A DNA stretch of 64,000 nucleotides. Source: an uncultured Christensenellaceae bacterium (GTDB lineage: Bacteria > Bacillota > Clostridia > Christensenellales > Pumilibacteraceae). The stretch is taken from assembly GCA_910587445.1 (NCBI GenBank), contig CAJULE010000005.1:1-64000 (forward strand), written 5' to 3'. A model generated the notes under the pieces. It was not told the origin of the DNA. It made no database searches and was given only the letters and a program-made list of their open reading frames with translations. The translations under genes and the position numbers were made by a program. Positions 16,705 to 25,263 of this stretch are shown piece after piece. The first letter of the stretch is position 1; each line of letters begins with the position of its first letter.

Positions 16705-18516
16705 TTATATTTTCAACAATTTTTTTATGTTTTCCGCATTTATACCGCTGCCACGGATCGACGACTCTATGTTCATGTCCTCGATAAATCCGTCGTGTCC
16801 GAGGCATGAGATAAACGCATGATCGCTTTTCACCGTTATATGGCAACGCACGGCTTCGCCGAAGCCGCCGCTCAAGACGTTGTCCTCGAGCGTCAGAATT
16901 CTCGATTCGGACGTATTGATCTTGTCAAGCATTTCGTAGTCTAGAGGTTTCACGAATCTTGCGTTTATGACGTTGACGTTGTCGATGCTCATAGCAATGT
17001 CGATCATTCTGTTGCCTACCGCCAAAATGTACTTATCGGAATTTGCGGATCGCAATACTTCCCACCTGCCTGATTGAATGGGAGTATGCGTCTTGTGACA
17101 GCGCACGTATGACTTAGGATAGCGTATTGCGAGCGGAGCGTCGAATCCGAGAGAAAACTCGAGCGCGGCTTGGAGTTCGTCGCCGTCTTTTGGGGCAAAC
17201 ACCGTCATATTCGGCATCAGATTGAGATAGCTCAAATCGAATATTCCCTGGTGCGTAACGCCGTCTGCGCCCACGACTCCCGCCCGGTCTATTATGAACG
17301 TGACGGGCAATTTTTCTATACATACGTCATGTATTATCTGATCGAAACCGCGTTGCAGAAAAGACGAATAGACCGCAAAATAGGGTTTTAGCCCGCCTTT
17401 TGCCATGCCCGCCGACATAGTAACGGCGTGCTGTTCGGCAATCGCAACGTCGAAAGCTCGGTTCGGGAATTTCTTGAAATACTTTTCAAGACCCGTGCCG
17501 CTTTCCATAGCCGCAGTAACCGCGACGACTCGCTTGTCTCGTTCGGCAAGTTCGCAAATTTTGTCGCTGAAAACTTCGGAAAACGAGAAAATCTCCGTCG
17601 GATTCTCGTTTTGTTTGGGCGTGATACCGTGGAATTTTTCGGGATGCGTTTGCGCTTCTTTATAGCCTCTTCCTTTCGTTGTCACCAGATGTATCAGTAC
17701 GGGACGGTTTTCGTTTTTTGCTTGTCGAAGCAGCTCGACGGTGTTTTGGATATTGTGTCCGTCGAACGGACCGTAATACTTTATTCCGAGATTTTCGAAA
17801 AGCTTATCGGATAAGAGCAAAGATTTCAAATTGTCTCGTGTGCGCTCGAAAACCTTAACGAGCTTATCTCCGAAAAACGGCAAAGCGGAAACGCCGCGCT
17901 TCAGATTGTATTTGAACTTGGCGTACGGGCGGCTAAGACGCAGTCTTGCGAGATAGTTTGAAAAAGCGCCGACGTTTTTCGAAATCGACATTTTGTTGTC
18001 ATTGAGGATTATTATAAGCTTTTCCTTGCTTACGCCTATGTCGTTTATGGCTTCGAACGCCATTCCGCCCGTCATTGCTCCGTCGCCTATTACGCTTATT
18101 ACGTTATAATTCTGTCCGCTCAGATTTCTTGCTCGCGCAAGTCCGAGCGCGGCGGATAATGAGGTTGAGCTGTGCCCGCCTATAAAGCAATCTGCTTCGT
18201 TTTCGGACGGTCTGGGAAAGCCCGAAATGCCTCCGTTTTGTCTAAGCGAGTCGAAGCTGTCTCTTCTCCCCGTTACTATTTTGTGAGTGTACGATTGATG
18301 TCCTACGTCCCATACTATCTTGTCGTTGGGAACGTCGAAAACGTAATCGAGCGCAAGCGTCAGCTCTACCGTTCCGAGATTGGAGGCGAGGTGTCCCCCG
18401 TTTTTTTCTACGGTTTCTATTATGTGCGCACGCACTTCTTCGGCATAGGAATTAAGCTCTTTTAACGAAAGAGCTTTGAGATCTTTTATTGAATTGATCT
18501 TTTCCCAGTATGCCAT
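16705..18516 (-). CDS. dxs: 1-deoxy-D-xylulose-5-phosphate synthase
   Basis: Thiamine-diphosphate enzyme that condenses pyruvate and glyceraldehyde 3-phosphate, the first step of the MEP isoprenoid pathway. Visible: GGHLASNLGTVELT, WDVGHQSYTHKI, the TPP-binding VIGDGAMTGGMAFEA, and in the pyrimidine domain FDVAIAEQHAV and DRAGVVGADGVTHQG. Its 603 aa is close to the norm. dxr and ispG lie farther along, and ispA is directly upstream, linking substrate supply to prenyl chain synthesis. Confidence 0.97.
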   Translation of the reverse strand: MAYWEKINSIKDLKALSLKELNSYAEEVRAHIIETVEKNGGHLASNLGTVELTLALDYVFDVPNDKIVWDVGHQSYTHKIVTGRRDSFDSLRQNGGISGFPRPSENEADCFIGGHSSTSLSAALGLARARNLSGQNYNVISVIGDGAMTGGMAFEAINDIGVSKEKLIIILNDNKMSISKNVGAFSNYLARLRLSRPYAKFKYNLKRGVSALPFFGDKLVKVFERTRDNLKSLLLSDKLFENLGIKYYGPFDGHNIQNTVELLRQAKNENRPVLIHLVTTKGRGYKEAQTHPEKFHGITPKQNENPTEIFSFSEVFSDKICELAERDKRVVAVTAAMESGTGLEKYFKKFPNRAFDVAIAEQHAVTMSAGMAKGGLKPYFAVYSSFLQRGFDQIIHDVCIEKLPVTFIIDRAGVVGADGVTHQGIFDLSYLNLMPNMTVFAPKDGDELQAALEFSLGFDAPLAIRYPKSYVRCHKTHTPIQSGRWEVLRSANSDKYILAVGNRMIDIAMSIDNVNVINARFVKPLDYEMLDKINTSESRILTLEDNVLSGGFGEAVRCHITVKSDHAFISCLGHDGFIEDMNIESSIRGSGINAENIKKLLKI

Positions 18517-18528
18517 GTCGTTTAAGGA

Positions 18529-19392
18529 TCATTCCTTTCTCAAAGAGAGATTTTTAATCATCGAGCGAAGAAACGAAAAATCTCCGTTCAGCTTCGCCAA
18601 AGTATCGAGAGCAAATGTCGTCTTGTCCGCAACGGCTTTTCGCCCTTCTTTTTCGCCGTAAACATTTACAAACGTCTGTTTGCCCGCATCTTCGCCGCTG
18701 TCGAGGTCAATTAAATCGTCCACGATTTGAAATGCGTAGCCCATGTTATCGCCGACGCTTTTGATGAGTTCGATGTCGGTTTCGCTTGCACCTGCCGCAA
18801 TTGCGCCTGCCGTCATGGACGCGGCTATTAGGTCCGCGGTCTTGTGTTGATAGACATAGTTGAGTCTCGTTGCGATATGCTTTGTGTCGTCTACGACGGT
18901 ATCGACCGTTTGTCCGCCGATAAGTCCCGTAGCGCCGCAGCAATCGGCAATGAGCTTACCCGCGCGTATATAGCGCTCTCTTTCGTCGAACGAGCACGTA
19001 ACTATTGCTTCGAACAACAATTCGTAGGTCAGATTCAAAAGCGAATCACCGGCAAGAACAGCCGTACATTCTCCGTATATTTTGTGATTCGAAGGTTTGC
19101 CTCTTCTCATATCGGCATTATCCATGCAAGGCAAATCATCGTGTATCAAGGAGTATGTATGAACACACTCTACGGCAAGTGCAAGTTTGTCGAGTCCGTC
19201 TCCGTTTTTTGCTCCGAGTGCCTCTGCGCAACTTGACAGCAGTATGGGGCGAAGTCTTTTGCCGCCGCTTTGCAGAGAGTAAACAATGGAAGACAAAAGC
19301 GGTTGCGGTATGTCTTTAAGGCTTGCGACAAAGTCCGAGAGCGTCTGTTCGAAATGAGCTTTTTTTTGCGAGTATTCTTTTTCGAAAGACAT
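18529..19392 (-). CDS. ispA: polyprenyl synthetase (geranyl/farnesyl diphosphate synthase)
   Basis: Condenses IPP with allylic diphosphates to C15 farnesyl diphosphate. It has GGKRLRPIL, the first Asp-rich motif DDLPCMDNADMRRG, the Lys/Gln elements GLIGGQTVD and YQHKTADL, and the second Asp-rich motif DDLIDLD. Product length cannot be fixed by eye. The ATG at 19392 is preferred over a GTG one codon earlier because GGAGG is then 7 bases away. The ATG shares one base with the xseB stop. Confidence 0.94.
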   Translation of the reverse strand: MSFEKEYSQKKAHFEQTLSDFVASLKDIPQPLLSSIVYSLQSGGKRLRPILLSSCAEALGAKNGDGLDKLALAVECVHTYSLIHDDLPCMDNADMRRGKPSNHKIYGECTAVLAGDSLLNLTYELLFEAIVTCSFDERERYIRAGKLIADCCGATGLIGGQTVDTVVDDTKHIATRLNYVYQHKTADLIAASMTAGAIAAGASETDIELIKSVGDNMGYAFQIVDDLIDLDSGEDAGKQTFVNVYGEKEGRKAVADKTTFALDTLAKLNGDFSFLRSMIKNLSLRKE

Positions 19393-19607
19393 CACTTTTC
19401 CTCCGTGTTGTCCGAGCCGATGAGCTTGCTCATTTGCTCGCGTATGGCGGAAATCTTACTTTTGCTTTGGTCGAGCTCGTCAAGACAAGTCTTTGTAAGC
19501 TCGATGCCCTGCTCATATAGTTTTATTCCGTGGTCGAGACTTATGCCGCCCTGTTCGAGTTCTTCGGCTATTTTTTCGAGCTTTTTAAGGTTTTCTTCGA
19601 GGTTCAT
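19392..19607 (-). CDS. xseB: exodeoxyribonuclease VII small subunit
   Basis: A 71-aa, almost entirely helical protein with the family pattern LEENLKKLEKIAEELEQGG, then SLDHGIKLYEQGIEL. Several XseB copies bind one XseA to form exonuclease VII. It overlaps the end of xseA by 23 bp, consistent with translational coupling. Confidence 0.95.
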   Translation of the reverse strand: MNLEENLKKLEKIAEELEQGGISLDHGIKLYEQGIELTKTCLDELDQSKSKISAIREQMSKLIGSDNTEEK

Positions 19608-20850
19608 GGCTGTGTTCCTTTATATTCTTTATTATCGCTTCGGCTTTACCGTCCGAAAAACAAATTACCACCGTATCGTCTTTTTTCAGTTCGGTCACGC
19701 TTGTGACGTCCTTTTTCGCACCTAACACTTTCGCATAGCCTCGGGCAAGAGCCTTTAAAGGACTTGCGCTTTCGAGTCTTGCGATCGTGTTTCCGACCGA
19801 TATGTCGCTGTACTTCTCGAGATCGTCTATTTTGTCGGAAATCGACTTGGAAACGAGAAGCAGTTTTTTTTGCAAGTGCTCCGGAATTCTCTGTAGAGAA
19901 GTCGTCAATTTGTCGCTTGCGGCGTTTATTCTCCATAAGTTTGCGGCGACCTTTTTGTCCATCGCGTGTATAACCGAAGAAGCGTTGCGATAGGCGTTTG
20001 CAGTCAAGCGTTCGTAAATGCGGATGAGCCCCATGTCTATTTTTTGCAAAGCGGTGTGAAATCTTGCGAGAAAGTCGAGGTTAATATCCGCTATGGTCGC
20101 CGCCGCAATGCTCGGCGTACCTGCTCTGACGCCCGCGCAATAATCGCATAGAGTATAATCGGTTTCATGTCCTATCGCGGAAATAACGGGCACCGAGCTT
20201 TCTGCTACGGCGCGTGCAAGTTTTTCGCTGTTGAACACGTCTAAGTCGTAGGCGGAGCCACCGCCTCTTGCTATGAGCACAACGTCGTAATTTCCCTCGT
20301 TCACGCTGTCGAGCGCTTCTATTAGAGTGTGCTCGGCATTGGCGCCCTGAACGGCTGCCGGGAAAAGTCGTAAGTCCACGTTCACGCATTTATCGCGCAA
20401 TACGCGCATTATGTCGTGAATCACCGCACCGGCTTCGCTTGTTATTACCGCGACTTTTCCGATATAAATCGGAGGCTTCGGACGCGATACGAACAGTCCT
20501 TCGTTTTTCAGGCGTTCGGTGAGTTTTTTCAGCTCATCGCCGAGCGAGCCTTTTCCTATGGAAACGATATTTTTTGCCGTAAAGTTTGTTTTGCCGCTTT
20601 TTGTATAAAACGAAACAGAGCCGTAAATTTGTACAAGCGTGCCGACCTCTATGTTTTCCACCTTCGAAAACATTACGCAATTGATGTAGCAACCGCCTTC
20701 CGTTATCGTAAAGTACGAAACATTTTCCCGTATGGAAAGCTGGCTCAACTCGCCGTAAACGCAAATATTGTGCAGTATAAGCTCATCGTCGAATACGGAC
20801 TTTATATATCCGCTTAGTTGGGATACGGAAAGCTTTTTAGTTGCTTCCAC
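19585..20850 (-). CDS. xseA: exodeoxyribonuclease VII large subunit
   Basis: Catalytic subunit of the single-strand-specific exonuclease VII. An N-terminal OB fold (about residues 1-105) is followed by the catalytic domain with ITSEAGAVIHDIMRVL, the central GGGSAYDLDVFN and SAIGHETDYTLCDYCAGVRAGTP (in part), a long coiled coil, and a short C-terminal tail. It starts with GTG inside the end of folD. Length 421 aa is slightly short but complete. Confidence 0.96.
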   Translation of the reverse strand: MEATKKLSVSQLSGYIKSVFDDELILHNICVYGELSQLSIRENVSYFTITEGGCYINCVMFSKVENIEVGTLVQIYGSVSFYTKSGKTNFTAKNIVSIGKGSLGDELKKLTERLKNEGLFVSRPKPPIYIGKVAVITSEAGAVIHDIMRVLRDKCVNVDLRLFPAAVQGANAEHTLIEALDSVNEGNYDVVLIARGGGSAYDLDVFNSEKLARAVAESSVPVISAIGHETDYTLCDYCAGVRAGTPSIAAATIADINLDFLARFHTALQKIDMGLIRIYERLTANAYRNASSVIHAMDKKVAANLWRINAASDKLTTSLQRIPEHLQKKLLLVSKSISDKIDDLEKYSDISVGNTIARLESASPLKALARGYAKVLGAKKDVTSVTELKKDDTVVICFSDGKAEAIIKNIKEHSHEPRRKP

Positions 20851-21694
20851 GCTCTGCCGCCTTTATGGTATTGCTCAAAAGCATGGTGATCGTCATGGGA
20901 CCGACTCCGCCCGGAACGGGCGTTATGAAAGAAGCTTTTTCGGATACCTCGTCGAATTTGACGTCGCCGTAAAGTTTTCCGTCGTCGCGGTTCATGCCTA
21001 CGTCGATTACGATTGCTCCGTCCTTTACCATATCCGCTGTGACAAATTCCTTTTTGCCTACGGCAGCGACAAGTATGTCGGCGGTCTTTGTAATCTCCTT
21101 TAGATTCTCGGTTTTCGAGTGGCATATCGTTACAGTGGCATTTTCTTGCAATAAGAGCATGGCGACCGGTTTGCCTACAATATTGCTTCTGCCGATAACT
21201 ACGGCGTGTTTGCCCGATATTTCCGCCCCTGTGCTCTTTATCAGCTCTATGACGCCGGACGGCGTACAAGCTGCGAGACAGGCATTCCCCAGCAGCAGAT
21301 TTCCGGCATTGACGGCATGAAAACCGTCTACGTCCTTAAGCGGAGAAACGTGCTTAAGAATTTCGTTTTCGTCGTTTTTATCGGGAAGCGGGAGCTGTAC
21401 GAGCAATCCGTCCACAGACTTGTCTGCGTTCAGGGTTTCGACAAGACCGATAATATCCTCTTTCTTTGCTTCCTTGGGTAAGTAGTGAGCAAACGAGCGT
21501 ATACCTACCTCTTCGCAGGCTTTTATCTTGTTGCGAACATAAATTTGGCTTGCCGGATCTTCACCCACAAGTATGACGGCAAGCCCGGCTTTTCGTTTAT
21601 TGGCGCTTTCGTAAGCGGAGGCTTTGACTTTGAGTGCACCGCGTATTTTTTCGGAAAGCGCTTTACCGTCAATTATCTTCCGTCGATCCGTCAT
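20837..21694 (-). CDS. folD: methylenetetrahydrofolate dehydrogenase / cyclohydrolase
   Basis: Bifunctional enzyme interconverting 5,10-methylene- and 10-formyl-tetrahydrofolate. Seen are the substrate-binding IYVRNKIKACEEVGI with the conserved Tyr/Lys, VQLPLPDKNDE, KDVDGFHAVNAGNL, the NADP-binding VVIGRSNIVGKPVA, and TPVPGGVGPMT. Length 285 aa. The start overlaps nusB by 26 bp but has AAGGAGGAG 7 bases upstream. Confidence 0.97.
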   Translation of the reverse strand: MTDRRKIIDGKALSEKIRGALKVKASAYESANKRKAGLAVILVGEDPASQIYVRNKIKACEEVGIRSFAHYLPKEAKKEDIIGLVETLNADKSVDGLLVQLPLPDKNDENEILKHVSPLKDVDGFHAVNAGNLLLGNACLAACTPSGVIELIKSTGAEISGKHAVVIGRSNIVGKPVAMLLLQENATVTICHSKTENLKEITKTADILVAAVGKKEFVTADMVKDGAIVIDVGMNRDDGKLYGDVKFDEVSEKASFITPVPGGVGPMTITMLLSNTIKAAERGSN

Positions 21695-22112
21695 CTTCGA
21701 GCTCCTCCTTCGAAAGTTGTTCTTTGTTTGCGGCTATCGATGCAAGCACACCGTTTAAAAACGATACGCTTTTATCCGTAGAGTACTTTTTTGCAAGCTC
21801 GAGAGCTTCGTTTACGGAAGCTGCAACCGGAATATCGTCTATGTAAAGAATTTCGTATGCCGCAAGCATTAAAAGTCCGCAGTCGATCTTGAATATTCTA
21901 TCGAATGTAAATCCTTTGGAATAACGCTCTATTGCTCTTTTCAGGAATTCGAACTTTTCGTTAACGCCCGCATAGAGTTTACGAATAAAAAGCGCGTCGT
22001 TGTCGTCGCACTTTTCAAGCGTCAAATCGAGGCTGAAGTCGTTCGGTTCGCCTTCGACGCAACGCTCGTAAATCAATTTGAAGACTTGCTCTCTTGCCGT
22101 TTTTCTGCTCAT
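21669..22112 (-). CDS. nusB: transcription antitermination factor NusB
   Basis: Small all-helical protein (147 aa) that joins NusE (S10) on boxA RNA in rRNA antitermination. Typical elements are the N-terminal SRKTAREQVFKLIYE, the middle ERYSKGFTFDRIFKIDCGLLML (in part), and PVAASVNEALELAKKYSTDKSVSFLNGVL near the end (in part). It follows the second Asp23 gene by 25 bp and leads folD-xseAB-ispA-dxs. Confidence 0.96.
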   Translation of the reverse strand: MSRKTAREQVFKLIYERCVEGEPNDFSLDLTLEKCDDNDALFIRKLYAGVNEKFEFLKRAIERYSKGFTFDRIFKIDCGLLMLAAYEILYIDDIPVAASVNEALELAKKYSTDKSVSFLNGVLASIAANKEQLSKEELEDDGSTEDN

Positions 22113-22137
22113 ATAATCCTCAAAATATTTTTATCGA

Positions 22138-22473
22138 TCAGTTGCCGTATTTTTCATTTTTATCGTCGAAAGATATTCCCATGATATTCACGTTTACAAC
22201 GCCTACTTTGAACGACGTCATTGTTTCTACGCTGCGTTTTATGTTTTCCTGCACGCGGAAAGCCACGTCCGAGCACTTGACTCCGATTTCGACATTGATA
22301 AATACGTCTACGTTTATAGTGTTTGCTATGGTTTCCGTGCGTATCCCCTTGCCCTGAAGCCCCACTACTCCCTTGATTTCCTGCGCGGCAAGACTTACTA
22401 TGGACATAAGAACATTATGTCCGTAAGTGACATCGCCGGTGAAATTGGAATTGAAACGTGATTTGAAGGGCAT
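22138..22473 (-). CDS. second Asp23/Gls24 family protein (YqhY-like)
   Basis: A 111-aa Asp23 domain protein with the family sequence VLMSIVSLAAQEIKGVVGLQ (quoted in part), the strand TINVDVFINVEIG, and the ending VGVVNVNIMGISF. Its position before nusB matches yqhY of Bacillus, where accB-accC lie between it and spoIIIAH. Here accBC are absent. It is the first gene of the nusB operon, behind a promoter and a strong leader hairpin. Confidence 0.92.
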   Translation of the reverse strand: MPFKSRFNSNFTGDVTYGHNVLMSIVSLAAQEIKGVVGLQGKGIRTETIANTINVDVFINVEIGVKCSDVAFRVQENIKRSVETMTSFKVGVVNVNIMGISFDDKNEKYGN

Positions 22474-22499
22474 GGCTTTCTCCGTACCTAAAGCGAATA

Positions 22500-22527
22500 T
22501 AACCGAGGCTTTGAAAGACCTCGGTTA
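22500..22527 (-). other. hairpin in the leader of the Asp23-nusB operon
   Basis: An 8-bp G-C-rich stem AACCGAGG/CCTCGGTT, extended inward by CTTT/AAAG. It begins right after the -10 box, so it sits at the 5' end of the mRNA. No T-run follows, so it is more likely a stabilising 5' hairpin or regulatory structure than a terminator. Confidence 0.6.
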
Positions 22528-22528
22528 C

Positions 22529-22557
22529 ATTATACCACACTTTTTATTAAAGTACAA
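22529..22557 (-). promoter_or_regulatory. promoter of the Asp23-nusB operon
   Basis: TTGTAC (22552-22557), a 17-bp spacer and TATAAT (22529-22534) on the minus strand. It sits between the spoIIIAH stop and the housekeeping operon, giving vegetative transcription independent of the sporulation operon. Confidence 0.8.
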
Positions 22558-22566
22558 TTATTTTTT

Positions 22567-23052
22567 CTACTCTACGGGAATTATTCTCACATTTATCGCG
22601 TCTTTTTGCGTTTCGGTGACAACGACGTCGAGAATCTGAGCCGCCTGTTCGGAAGTGATCTCTTTCGACTTTATGATTATGTTCACGCTTTCCGTGGAAT
22701 TCGTCACTACCGCGTCTTCGAAACCGAGAGATTTAATGAGTCCCTCGAGCACGAGTTCGACTTCCATGTTTGTCGTGACTTCAAGCTTGCTTGCTTCCGC
22801 ATTTGCTATCGCGTCTTCGCTCGATGCTTCGTTGTTTATGATAGCGTCGAGATAGAGTATCGTCTGATCTCTCGTCGTCTGACGGTCGACACGGTAAGTA
22901 TCGAAGAAGCTTGCCTGGGTGGTCGTGCCGCCGTTTACGGTGTCGTCTCCGCCTTTATTGTAAAGGCTCAAGAATATATTCAAACCTCCCGCAACTACGA
23001 GCAGAGCCACCATGCTGACTATAACTATGATTTTCTTTTTTTTGCTGAGCAT
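22567..23052 (-). CDS. spoIIIAH: stage III sporulation protein AH
   Basis: Mother-cell membrane protein whose C-terminal YscJ-like ring domain pairs with forespore SpoIIQ across the intermembrane space. Residues ~7-28 form a single transmembrane segment. The remaining ~130 residues are extracytoplasmic and include SSEDAIANAEASKLEVTTNM-type helix sequence (in part) and the closing ring-fold strands with VVTETQKDAINVRIIPV. Length 161 aa is shorter than the Bacillus form but normal for Clostridia. It is the last gene of spoIIIAA-AH. Confidence 0.9.
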   Translation of the reverse strand: MLSKKKKIIVIVSMVALLVVAGGLNIFLSLYNKGGDDTVNGGTTTQASFFDTYRVDRQTTRDQTILYLDAIINNEASSEDAIANAEASKLEVTTNMEVELVLEGLIKSLGFEDAVVTNSTESVNIIIKSKEITSEQAAQILDVVVTETQKDAINVRIIPVE

Positions 23053-23070
23053 ATACAGCCTCCTGAAAAA

Positions 23071-23592
23071 TTATTTTTTTGACGGAAAAACATTTATTTT
23101 ATCCGGTGTTATGTCGAGCAGTACGGAAACTGCCGAGATAATGTCTAATTTCGTTTTTACGTTATCCCCTCCTTGACAGATTACTACCACACCCAATGCT
23201 TTAGGATAGATTTCTTTCAAGATTATGGGTGACGATGTGCCTTGAACGGTAATGATTTGCGGCGCAGACGATGTGCCGCTTGATGAAGAATTTGTTATGT
23301 ACGCTATCACGGATTCCACACTCGATTCCCAGCTGATGACGACCGTAGGCGAAGAGCCGCACATATTTGCTACGGCAGCGGTTATCTCGTGTTTCATCTG
23401 CGTACAATAGTCGGTTTCGACCGCGTCGTTTATCTGTGTGTCGTTATTGTTCTTTGCTTTGGTCGGGTTTAAGGTCGTAAAGTATATTATAAGCATTATT
23501 ACTACGGCAATTACCGCAATGATTATTTCTATGTGTTTTACGGATTTTATCTTTGCGAAAATGTTTTTGAGTTTACTTTCTTTTTTATCCAT
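23071..23592 (-). CDS. spoIIIAG: stage III sporulation protein AG
   Basis: Ring-forming component of the SpoIIIA-SpoIIQ channel. It has one transmembrane segment (about residues 24-42, IIIAVIAVVIMLIIYF) and an extracytoplasmic ring-building domain ending in LLDITPDKINVFPSK. A low-complexity SSSSGTSS stretch sits in the beta-insert region. The start is uncertain: the ATG at 23592 overlaps the spoIIIAF stop by 8 bp and its AGAGG is 15 bases away, while a TTG 5 codons upstream would sit on that site. Confidence 0.88.
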   Translation of the reverse strand: MDKKESKLKNIFAKIKSVKHIEIIIAVIAVVIMLIIYFTTLNPTKAKNNNDTQINDAVETDYCTQMKHEITAAVANMCGSSPTVVISWESSVESVIAYITNSSSSGTSSAPQIITVQGTSSPIILKEIYPKALGVVVICQGGDNVKTKLDIISAVSVLLDITPDKINVFPSKK

Positions 23593-24073
23593 GGATAATA
23601 ATTTCAACCTCTTGATTGTTTGTAAACGATTTCACTCTTTCTTTGATAAACTCATACTTATTTATATTCGCGAGATTGTCTTTAATGACTGAATCCGACA
23701 AATCGATTACAACTCGTTGCACGGTAATTTCGTTGTCGTGTACTTCTGCCGTCAATTCCACCTTCACCCCCGATATTCCGTCGTTTTCGAGAGCCGATTC
23801 TATAGCCGCTTTCATAGTATGGATCTTCATTTTGTCCGCATAATCGAGGAAATTTGTGTCGAGTTCGATTTGTCCGAGCATATCGGAAAAACTGATATCG
23901 ACGCCGTTTCGTATTAGAGACGGAAGCGGCGTTATGATGACAAGTACGGAAACAGTGGCAAAAACCGATCGAATGATATTTTTCATTCGGCTCTTTGTCA
24001 TCAAGAGGTCGACCGTAGTCCCGAGAACGACAATACCGAGTATACTCATGATCCAGCCCGAAATAAACGTCAT
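23585..24073 (-). CDS. spoIIIAF: stage III sporulation protein AF
   Basis: Two N-terminal hydrophobic segments (about residues 8-25 and 37-55) precede a soluble YscJ-like domain, the layout of SpoIIIAF. The frame is open about 43 codons further upstream, but that stretch is antisense-like basic sequence inside spoIIIAE. The ATG at 24073 overlaps the spoIIIAE stop as ATGA and begins the family sequence MTFISGWIMSILG. This gives 162 aa. Confidence 0.88.
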   Translation of the reverse strand: MTFISGWIMSILGIVVLGTTVDLLMTKSRMKNIIRSVFATVSVLVIITPLPSLIRNGVDISFSDMLGQIELDTNFLDYADKMKIHTMKAAIESALENDGISGVKVELTAEVHDNEITVQRVVIDLSDSVIKDNLANINKYEFIKERVKSFTNNQEVEIIIHG

Positions 24074-25263
24074 AAGCTCAAATTCCCTGTGGCAATGATA
24101 AGCATGATGAACAGAAAATAAAGAAATGCAACGCCGAGCACCATCGATATAAGCATGGTAAGATTTTTTCCGAAATCGCTTATGGCTCCTGAAATTTCTT
24201 TGCACCCGAGAGGTTCGGATATGGCGGCGGTAAGTCGAAGCGAAAGAGAAAGAAGCGCTACGCGTATTATGTACGGTACGACCGTAAAAAGAAGAATTAT
24301 TACCGCCGTCAGTCCCAAAGAGTTTTTAATGAGCACGCTCCCCGCAAGAATAATATTGAAGCCTTCCGAAAGATAACCGCCGATTATAGGCACATATTTA
24401 CTCAAAGCGAGCTTTGTGGTACGTATTGTCACGCCGTCGTATATCGAAGCGGTTATGCCCTGTATGGATAGAAAAGCCATGAATATGAAAAACGTGGTAT
24501 TCAGCACCCATTTGGAAACTGTGGAGAAGAACGACGACATTTCTTTAAGCTTTATTCCGCTTGAGAGGTTTCCGATTGCCGTAAATACAATGGAAACGAT
24601 GAACATCGGTATGGCAATCGCAGTGATGAGATTTATTATTCCAGATGCGAATATCAGTACTGCCGGACGATATACGTTTACCGACGAGCTTGCCCCTATC
24701 GCAGTCATAAGCGTGAGGATCAAAGGAAAGAAAATATCGGTTTGCTTTTTCAGAAGGTCTATCATGTCCATTACGGAACCGATAATAAAAAACACTTGAG
24801 TTATGAGCAGTGTCAGTATAACGCCCATACAGGCGAAACGGATTATGCTCTCCACGGAGTCGGAAGCGAATTTGCCTTTTACCGAGTTTATAACGCTGTA
24901 TGCTACGGCAACGGCTATAAGCGCCAACATCAGCGGAACGTACATAGCCGCATTCGCACCGAGAGATGCGAGCAGATAATTCATTATCGAGCCGAATTCG
25001 ATGGCTTGTCCGCTTACGATGTTTTTAATGAAATCTTTGACGGCGCTTCCGTCGAGAAACGATTGTTGATCGGATGTGAGAGACGCTATAAACGCTTCGA
25101 GCTCCGATAGATCGAGCTCATTCATAATATCGTCTATATTTCCGCCTATCTGGCCGTCGTTGCCGGTTGTATTTTTTGCGCTGCTTAAATCCGTGCTTTC
25201 GCAATCGAGTGGCGAAAACAATGAGATGACAAACATGATAAGCGAGACTAATGTTATTTTCAT
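24070..25263 (-). CDS. spoIIIAE: stage III sporulation protein AE
   Basis: Polytopic membrane protein of the SpoIIIA complex, 397 aa. An N-terminal signal-like segment (residues 1-22) is followed by a polar extracytoplasmic region and about eight transmembrane helices. Family hallmarks are the conserved AIGASSSVNVYRPAVLIFASGI region (in part), FMAFLSIQGITASIYDGV and the later IGGYLSEGFNIILAGSVLIK (in part). It overlaps spoIIIAD and spoIIIAF by 4 bp at each end, consistent with tight coupling. Confidence 0.95.
   Translation of the reverse strand: MKITLVSLIMFVISLFSPLDCESTDLSSAKNTTGNDGQIGGNIDDIMNELDLSELEAFIASLTSDQQSFLDGSAVKDFIKNIVSGQAIEFGSIMNYLLASLGANAAMYVPLMLALIAVAVAYSVINSVKGKFASDSVESIIRFACMGVILTLLITQVFFIIGSVMDMIDLLKKQTDIFFPLILTLMTAIGASSSVNVYRPAVLIFASGIINLITAIAIPMFIVSIVFTAIGNLSSGIKLKEMSSFFSTVSKWVLNTTFFIFMAFLSIQGITASIYDGVTIRTTKLALSKYVPIIGGYLSEGFNIILAGSVLIKNSLGLTAVIILLFTVVPYIIRVALLSLSLRLTAAISEPLGCKEISGAISDFGKNLTMLISMVLGVAFLYFLFIMLIIATGNLSL

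Noticed and set aside
24074..24205. Longer spoIIIAF with a basic N-terminus
   Set aside because: The extra 43 codons lie inside spoIIIAE in another frame and look like shadow sequence; the ATGA overlap at 24073 begins with the family's sequence.
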